From the NCBI RefSeq assembly GCF_000619885.1, contig NZ_KK211041.1:205191-269190 (forward strand): 64,000 nt of DNA. Direction: 5' to 3'. The notes under the pieces were generated by a model, which did no database searches, was not told where the DNA came from, and was given only the letters and a program-made list of their open reading frames with translations. Below, piece after piece: positions 59,093-64,000 of this stretch (positions are counted from its first letter, which is position 1; each line of letters opens with the position of its first letter). Origin of the DNA: Balneatrix alpica DSM 16621. GTDB lineage: Bacteria > Pseudomonadota > Gammaproteobacteria > Pseudomonadales > Balneatricaceae. The position numbers and the translations under genes are program-made.

Positions 59093-60004
59093 TCACTTCT
59101 GCAGGCGTGGATTGAGGAGGTCGCGTAGGCGATCCCCAAGGATGTTGATGGAGAACAGGGTCAGCAGCAGTACCAGACCTGGGTAGAGGCTGATCCAATA
59201 GCTGCCGGACAACAGAAACTGGGAGCCATTGGCAATCAGCAAGCCTAGCGAGGGTTCGGTAATGGGCACGCCCAGGCCAAGAAAGCTTAGGGTCGCTTCG
59301 GTGCTAATCGCGCTGGCGGTTTGGATGGTGCCAATGACGATCAGGGGCGACAGACAATTGGGCAGCAGGTGGCGTAGCAGAATCCGTTGGGAGGGCAGGG
59401 CCAGACAGCGGGCAGCCTCCATGTACTCTTGGTTGGACTCCACCAGGGCACTACTGCGTACCGCGCGGGTGTAATAGGCCCACTGCACCACGACTAAGGC
59501 AAAGATGACCTTTTCTACCCCCTGACCGAGCATGGCCAGCAACAGCAGGGCTACCATGATGGTGGGGAAGCCGAGCATGATATCCACCGCCCGCATGATC
59601 AGGGTGTCAGTGCGGCCACCATAGTAAGCGGCGATCAGGCCGAGAAAGGTGCCGATAGTCATGGCGATCAAGCCGGAGAACACTCCCACAAAGAGACTGG
59701 TGCGCAGGCCGTACAGAATCGCGGAGAACATGTCACGGCCCTGGCCGTCAGTGCCCAGGTAATAGGTCAGGGTGGCGGCAAAGTTCTGGCTGCCGGGGGC
59801 CAGCTGGGCATCCATGATGTCGATGCTGGCTAAGTCATAGGGATTTAGCGGCGCCAGCCAGGGGGCAAAGAGCGCAGCCAGGATGACCAGCAGGCAGCAG
59901 AGCAAAGCTAAGGCGGACAGCGGCTTGCTCAACAGTTGGCGGACAATGCGCAGGGCAGCAGTGGAGCCCTGTAGCGAGGCGTGCGATGAAGTGGGGTGGG
60001 TCAT
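59093..60004 (-). CDS. Peptide ABC transporter permease (OppC/DppC type)
   Basis: A 303-residue inner-membrane permease with an extended N-terminus and about six spans. It has the TGTDQFGRDVFSR-like loop as LGTDGQGRDMFSAILYGLRTSL, and the ATPase-contact loop as EYMEAARCLALPSQRILLRHLLPN-type sequence. The ATG at 60004 overlaps the OppB-type stop in ATGA. Confidence 0.95.
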   Translation of the reverse strand: MTHPTSSHASLQGSTAALRIVRQLLSKPLSALALLCCLLVILAALFAPWLAPLNPYDLASIDIMDAQLAPGSQNFAATLTYYLGTDGQGRDMFSAILYGLRTSLFVGVFSGLIAMTIGTFLGLIAAYYGGRTDTLIMRAVDIMLGFPTIMVALLLLAMLGQGVEKVIFALVVVQWAYYTRAVRSSALVESNQEYMEAARCLALPSQRILLRHLLPNCLSPLIVIGTIQTASAISTEATLSFLGLGVPITEPSLGLLIANGSQFLLSGSYWISLYPGLVLLLTLFSINILGDRLRDLLNPRLQK

Positions 60005-60978
60005 TGTTGCGAGCCTCCCAGACGAATACGGGGATCAAACAGGGAGTAGAGGATGTCGACGATCAGGTTGATGGTGATAAACATGAACACCACCAGCATC
60101 AGATAACCCACCACCACCGGGCGATCGAGGTTGTTGATACTGTCGATGGTCAATTTGCCCATGCCGGGCCAGGCAAAGATGGTTTCCGTCACCACGCCAT
60201 AGGCAATCAGCGAACCAAACTCCATGCCGATGATGGTGATCAGCGGAATCATGGTGTTCTTCATCGCGTGCACCAGCACTATGCGCCGCGGGGTTAAGCC
60301 CTTGGCACGGGCGAACTTGATGTAGTCGCTGAGCATCACCTCGCGCAGGCCGCTGCGGGTCATGCGCATGACAATGGCGATTTTGAACAGCGCCAGATTG
60401 AGGGCTGGCAGCAACAGATGGCGCAGGCCATCCCAGGTGACCAGGCTGGTTTCAATACCCAGTAAGGTGCCGGTTTCGCCACGGCCGTTGGGCGGCAGTA
60501 CGCCCAAGATCACCGAGAACACCATGATCAGCATTAGCCCCTGCCAGAAGTTGGGGATACTGAAACCGAGGATCGAACCTGTCATCAGGCTGCGATCCAA
60601 CCAAGTATCAGGATAGAGGCCAGCCAGCATCCCTAATGGCATGCCGATCAGCAGGGCAAGGAGCAGAGCCACCAAGGCTAACTCAAAGGAGGCGGGCATC
60701 CGTTCGATCACCAGCTCCAGGGTTGGGCGGTTATAGACGAAGGAGGTGCCCAGATCGCCCTGCAAGGCATTGCTGACAAAGGTCAGATACTGCTGCCAGA
60801 TGGGTTGATCGAGCCCTAGATTGCGAATGGCTGCTTCGATTTCCGCCTGAGTCGACTCAGGGTGAATCATCAGCTCAATGGGGTCGCCAATGGCGTAGAT
60901 GCCAAAGAAGACGATCATGGACACCAACCAGAGCACGACCAGACTCTGTAGGAGTCGGCGCACAATAAACACAGCCAT
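60001..60978 (-). CDS. Peptide ABC transporter permease (OppB/DppB type)
   Basis: A 325-residue permease and first gene of the operon. The N-terminal span is typical (FIVRRLLQSLVVLWLVSMIVFFGIYAIGDP region). The family loop FVYNRPTLELVIERMPASFELALVALLLALLIGMPLGMLAG and the coupling segment YIKFARAKGLTPRRIVLVHAMKNT are both present in full. The stretch from 60978 to 61117 separates it from the divergent LysR gene and contains a LysR-type operator. Confidence 0.95.
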   Translation of the reverse strand: MAVFIVRRLLQSLVVLWLVSMIVFFGIYAIGDPIELMIHPESTQAEIEAAIRNLGLDQPIWQQYLTFVSNALQGDLGTSFVYNRPTLELVIERMPASFELALVALLLALLIGMPLGMLAGLYPDTWLDRSLMTGSILGFSIPNFWQGLMLIMVFSVILGVLPPNGRGETGTLLGIETSLVTWDGLRHLLLPALNLALFKIAIVMRMTRSGLREVMLSDYIKFARAKGLTPRRIVLVHAMKNTMIPLITIIGMEFGSLIAYGVVTETIFAWPGMGKLTIDSINNLDRPVVVGYLMLVVFMFITINLIVDILYSLFDPRIRLGGSQQ

Positions 60979-61021
60979 AGTTTTTCCTCAGGCTGGCCAG
61001 AATCGCTTCTGACCTGTTGTT

Positions 61022-61046
61022 GTTATTTGCATGACTAATAAATAAC
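61022..61046. promoter_or_regulatory. LysR-type T-N11-A operator
   Basis: GTTATTT (61022-61028) and AAATAAC (61040-61046) form a perfect 7-bp inverted repeat around exactly 11 bases, the T-N11-A architecture of LysR recognition sites. It lies midway between the divergent oppB-like and LysR genes, 44 bases from the former's start codon. Confidence 0.75.
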
Positions 61047-61052
61047 CCCCTC

Positions 61053-61080
61053 TTGACGATGGGGAAATAGGATGGCTAAT
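61053..61080 (+). promoter_or_regulatory. Possible promoter of the LysR gene
   Basis: TTGACG (61053-61058) and GCTAAT (61075-61080) are 16 bases apart. The -35 is good and the -10 is moderate. The operator ends 6 bases upstream, so bound LysR could repress or autoregulate its own gene. Confidence 0.4.
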
Positions 61081-61117
61081 TCCTGTTGAGCTATCGAAAA
61101 AACCAATAGGGTCGCGT

Positions 61118-62023
61118 ATGAAACTGGGGCAGCTTAAGGCATTCCATGCCATCCATACTTTGGGCAGTACCGTGGCAGCGACCCGGCAGCTGGGTTTATC
61201 GCAATCGAGTATCAGCAGCCTGCTGAGTCAATTCGAAAAGGAGTTAGGTTTTCCCCTCTATGAGCGGGAAAAGGGCCGTTTACAGATGCGCCCGGAGGCA
61301 GAGGAAATTTTTCAGCAGGTGCAACTGGTGTTGCAGGAAGTCGATACCCTGACCCGTTTAGCCGACAGTTTGAAGCAGCAGCAGGATGGGGTGTTACGGG
61401 TTGCGGTACCCGGCAGCTTGACCGAGCGGGCGCTAATTAGCGTATTAAAACAACTACAGCAGGAAGCCCCCAAGGCCAAGCTCAGCGTTTACGTCAAACC
61501 CTATGAAAATATTCAGGAAATGGTGGCAGAGCGGAAAATTGATGTGGGGGTGGTGAAGCTGCCATTGATTCAACGGGAGCTGCAGGCGATTCCCCTCTGC
61601 AGTGCCCAGACGGTGGTGATTCTGCCTAAAAATCATGCGTTGGCGCAGTTGGAGGTGGTCACCCCGCGTGATCTGCAAGGGCAGCGCCTGATTGTGCTGG
61701 GGGGAGCGGTGACCTTTTGGCAGGATATTGCGAACCTGCTGAAAACCCGTGAAATCGAGGTGGAGATGTCATTAGTGGTGCATGACACCCGGGCGGCCTG
61801 TGCGCTGGTGGAGGCAGGCCTGGGGATCTCCTTGGGCAATGCGCTGATGGTGTCCCAATATGAGCGGATGGATATTTGCTGGCGACCCTTTAAGCCAGCA
61901 GTGATGCATGAGTTTTGTCTGATTCACCATCCAGCCCTGGCCCGTACTCGCTTGTTTGAGCGCTTTCACCGCCTGCTTGAGCAGGAGATACAGGCCAGCT
62001 TTCAACCCACTCCCAGTGATTGA
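61118..62023 (+). CDS. LysR family transcriptional regulator
   Basis: A 301-residue LysR protein: winged helix [39 protein letters not shown] region, then an effector domain with [41 protein letters not shown] and [20 protein letters not shown]. It is divergent from the peptide ABC operon, the classic position for its regulator. The sequence resembles the branch that includes amino-acid utilisation regulators, but the effector is not known. Confidence 0.94.
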   Translation: MKLGQLKAFHAIHTLGSTVAATRQLGLSQSSISSLLSQFEKELGFPLYEREKGRLQMRPEAEEIFQQVQLVLQEVDTLTRLADSLKQQQDGVLRVAVPGSLTERALISVLKQLQQEAPKAKLSVYVKPYENIQEMVAERKIDVGVVKLPLIQRELQAIPLCSAQTVVILPKNHALAQLEVVTPRDLQGQRLIVLGGAVTFWQDIANLLKTREIEVEMSLVVHDTRAACALVEAGLGISLGNALMVSQYERMDICWRPFKPAVMHEFCLIHHPALARTRLFERFHRLLEQEIQASFQPTPSD

Positions 62024-62070
62024 CCGTCACCAGCAGCGGGGTAAGATGGCACAACAGACAAGGAGAGATT

Positions 62071-62433
62071 ATGGCCACTATTTTTAGCAAGATTATCAGC
62101 CGCGAGATTCCAGCGGATATCGTCTATGAAGATGAACAGGTGCTGGCGTTTCGCGATATTAATCCGCAAGCGCCGATTCATGTGCTGATTATCCCCAAGA
62201 AGGAAATCCCCACCATCAATGACATTCAGCCAGAAGATGAGGCGTTGGTCGGTAAGCTCTACACCACGGCAGCCAAGTTGGCGAAGGAGTGGGGGGTCGC
62301 TGAGGATGGTTACCGGGTGGTGATGAATTGCAATCAGCAGGCGGGGCAGACGGTGTATCACATCCATCTGCATATGCTGGCGGGTAAGCCCCTGGGTTGG
62401 CCACCCTATACCGAGGTGATGAAACAAGGGTAA
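62071..62433 (+). CDS. hinT: Histidine triad (HIT) purine nucleoside phosphoramidase
   Basis: A 120-residue HinT protein with the start [36 protein letters not shown] and the catalytic triad [16 protein letters not shown], nearly identical in pattern to E. coli HinT. It hydrolyses AMP-lysine-type phosphoramidates. AAGGAGA is 4 bases before ATG 62071. The gene stands alone between the LysR gene and the pta-ackA pair. Confidence 0.96.
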   Translation: MATIFSKIISREIPADIVYEDEQVLAFRDINPQAPIHVLIIPKKEIPTINDIQPEDEALVGKLYTTAAKLAKEWGVAEDGYRVVMNCNQQAGQTVYHIHLHMLAGKPLGWPPYTEVMKQG

Positions 62434-62687
62434 GTCATTGCATGAAGGGGCTGTCGCTGGGCAGGTTGCAGCGGTGGCGCCCTGCATCCCTGATATGGAC
62501 AGGTGATGTAGCAGTGCCAGGTTGGAAAAATCCTCTCTGACTACCCTGATTGCGGCTTTCTTTTCCAGCCATCTGGTTAATCTTTTGATGTGGGTCAGGC
62601 AGTTCTTTGTGCGTTGCACCATGGAACTGCTTCTTTGCTAAGCTTGAGGGCATCTTTGCACTTGCGCGCAGCGCGAAGGAGCCCTCA

Positions 62688-63632
62688 ATGCACGCCAGTA
62701 TCCATAATGCCCCCGCCCATGAGCAGCTTGAATATTTTGTTCGTATGGCGGAAACCACGCCACCGATGCCGACTGCGGTGGTGCATCCGGTTGATCCTAA
62801 CAGTTTGGAAGGTGCGATAGAGGCGGCCAAACATAACTTGATTGAGCCAGTGCTAGTGGGGCCTGCGCATAAAATCGAGGCCTGTGCCAAGCAGTTGGGC
62901 CTGGATCTCTCCCCCTATCGTTTGATTGATGTGGAACACAGCCATGCGGCGGCAGCGATGTCTTGCCAGCTAGTGCGCAAAGGGGAAGTGCAGGCCTTGA
63001 TGAAGGGCGGGATTTCCTCCGATGAGTTTTTGTCAGCGGTAATGGATAAAGAGGCCGGCATCCGCACCGCTCGTCGTTTATCCCATGTCTTTGTGTTGGA
63101 TGTACCGCTTTACCATAAGCCGCTATTTATTACCGATGCGGCGATTAATATTGCCCCTGATCTCAGTGCTAAGCGGGATATTCTGCAAAATACCATCGAC
63201 TTCTGTCAGCGCCTCGGTATTCAGACCCCTAAAGTTGGCATTCTGGCGGCGATTGAAAAGGTCAATGCGCGGATGCCCAGCACCCTGGATGCCGCCGCCC
63301 TGTGCAAGATGGCGGACAGAGGGCAAATTCAAGGCGCTATTCTGGATGGCCCCTTAGCCTTCGACAACGCCATCTCCGCCGAAGCGGCACGGGATAAGCA
63401 TATTGAGTCACCGGTCGCAGGGGATGTGGATATCCTGCTGGCTCCTGACTTGGAAGCAGCCAATATGCTGGGTAAACAGCTGATTTACCTCTCTGGCGCC
63501 AAGTCGGCTGGTTTGGTGTTGGGGGCACGGGTGCCGCTGATTTTGACCAGCCGTGCGGAGAAAACCTTGGGGCGCTTAGCCTCTTGCGCCTTGGCTGCAC
63601 TCTTTATGCATCCCAAACAGGACGAGGAATAA
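62688..63632 (+). CDS. Short phosphate acetyl/butyryltransferase
   Basis: A 314-residue protein of the phosphotransacetylase/phosphotransbutyrylase fold, with LVRKGEVQALMKGGISSDEFLSAV, RLSHVFVLDVP, KPLFITDAAINIAPDL, AAIEKVNARMPSTLDAAAL and GAILDGPLAFDNAIS. It lacks the N-terminal DRTGG-type half of E. coli Pta and any MaoC-type hydratase domain. GAAGGAG lies 6 bases before ATG 62688. It abuts an acetate kinase gene, so it should interconvert an acyl-CoA and acyl phosphate, probably acetyl. Confidence 0.92.
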   Translation: MHASIHNAPAHEQLEYFVRMAETTPPMPTAVVHPVDPNSLEGAIEAAKHNLIEPVLVGPAHKIEACAKQLGLDLSPYRLIDVEHSHAAAAMSCQLVRKGEVQALMKGGISSDEFLSAVMDKEAGIRTARRLSHVFVLDVPLYHKPLFITDAAINIAPDLSAKRDILQNTIDFCQRLGIQTPKVGILAAIEKVNARMPSTLDAAALCKMADRGQIQGAILDGPLAFDNAISAEAARDKHIESPVAGDVDILLAPDLEAANMLGKQLIYLSGAKSAGLVLGARVPLILTSRAEKTLGRLASCALAALFMHPKQDEE

Positions 63633-64000
63633 ATGATGCTAGTGCTCACCATTAATGCTGGTTCTTCCAGTCTTAAGACAGCGCTTTATCAGCGTCAGGG
63701 TGCGCACTGGCAGCCGTTGAGTCAGGCTCATATTAGTGGCTTGACCCAGGCGGAGCCCCAGTGCCAGTGGCAAGAACATGAAAGAGTCGTGAAGGAGCCG
63801 CTGCCCTGGCTGGGTCAGCAGCCACAGTCAGAGCGAGCCAAGGCAGCGCTGGACCATCTGTTCAGTCACTGGCGCAGTAAGGGGTGGCTTGCCCAGGTAC
63901 AGGTAGTGGGACATCGGGTGGTGCACGGTGGGCAGCGCTATCAACAGCCCATACGGGTGACCAAAGCGGTGTTGGCAGAGCTGCGTACGTTTAACTCTCT
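63633..64000 (+). CDS. ackA: Acetate kinase, N-terminal part
   Basis: Begins at ATG 63633 (a second ATG follows directly) right after the phosphotransacetylase stop codon, and stays open to the window end: 122 residues seen. It starts with the phosphate-1 motif VLTINAGSSSLKTALYQ and reaches VVGHRVVHGGQRYQQPIRVT, the acetate-kinase HRVVHGG signature. It makes ATP and acetate from acetyl phosphate and ADP. The rest of the gene lies outside the window. Confidence 0.95.
   Translation, partial: MMLVLTINAGSSSLKTALYQRQGAHWQPLSQAHISGLTQAEPQCQWQEHERVVKEPLPWLGQQPQSERAKAALDHLFSHWRSKGWLAQVQVVGHRVVHGGQRYQQPIRVTKAVLAELRTFNS

Overview
The window is one continuous stretch of chromosome from a gammaproteobacterium, most likely of the Pseudomonas/Oceanospirillales grouping. 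The evidence is gene order. From rpoD leftward to rpsU and then rightward through tsaD, plsY, folB, folK, cca, glpE, apaH, apaG, rsmA, pdxA, surA, lptD, amgK, murU, djlA-like, a DUF3530 gene, rpe, gph, trpE, trpG, trpD, trpC and an osmC-like gene, the layout follows the well-known Pseudomonas arrangement closely. It lacks the pyocin block found between trpE and trpG in P. aeruginosa, and the vfr/crp gene that follows trpC there. I see no insertion sequence, prophage, CRISPR array or rRNA. Genes are tightly packed, with many 4-bp ATGA overlaps.

Layout. 1-839: the 3' end of fadH and its terminator. 879-10100: a five-gene minus-strand operon of two circularly permuted ATP-grasp proteins, two alpha-E domains (one fused to an ATP-grasp), a transglutaminase/DUF2126 amidoligase and a second transglutaminase. 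This is a predicted peptide-bond-forming and modifying system of unknown product. 10587-10701: tRNA-Ile2 with a near-consensus promoter and an intrinsic terminator. 10851-16604: a three-gene signalling unit made of a metal-ligand-depleted UshA-like periplasmic protein, a hybrid histidine kinase and a receiver-GGDEF diguanylate cyclase. 16670-21440: the macromolecular synthesis operon rpsU-yqeY-dnaG-rpoD. 21650-25624: tsaD, plsY, folB, folK, cca, glpE. 25646-32760: the lptD-surA-pdxA-rsmA-apaG-apaH operon. 32828-35417: amgK-murU-djlA-like. 35547-42948: DUF3530, rpe-gph, a trp leader peptide with attenuator, trpEGDC, the osmC-like gene and a VF530 gene.

43040-51472 is a transport and catabolic region. 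It holds an MFS carrier, LysR and MarR regulators and a TRAP transporter (dctP-dctQ-dctM), divergent from pxpABC (5-oxoprolinase). The shared 317-bp control region contains overlapping palindromes. 51515-53548 is a chemoreceptor preceded by what reads as a three-repeat Pho box. 53629-62023 is a peptide-type ABC importer (oppBCDF plus binding protein) co-transcribed with an S15/CocE-type hydrolase and divergent from a LysR regulator, with a clean T-N11-A operator between them. 62071-64000 holds hinT, a short phosphotransacetylase and the start of ackA, which runs off the window.

The parts most worth attention are the ATP-grasp/alpha-E/transglutaminase operon, the putative pseudoenzyme sensor operon at 10851-16604, the Pho-box chemoreceptor and the trp leader. 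All assignments are from reading the sequence; no database search was run.
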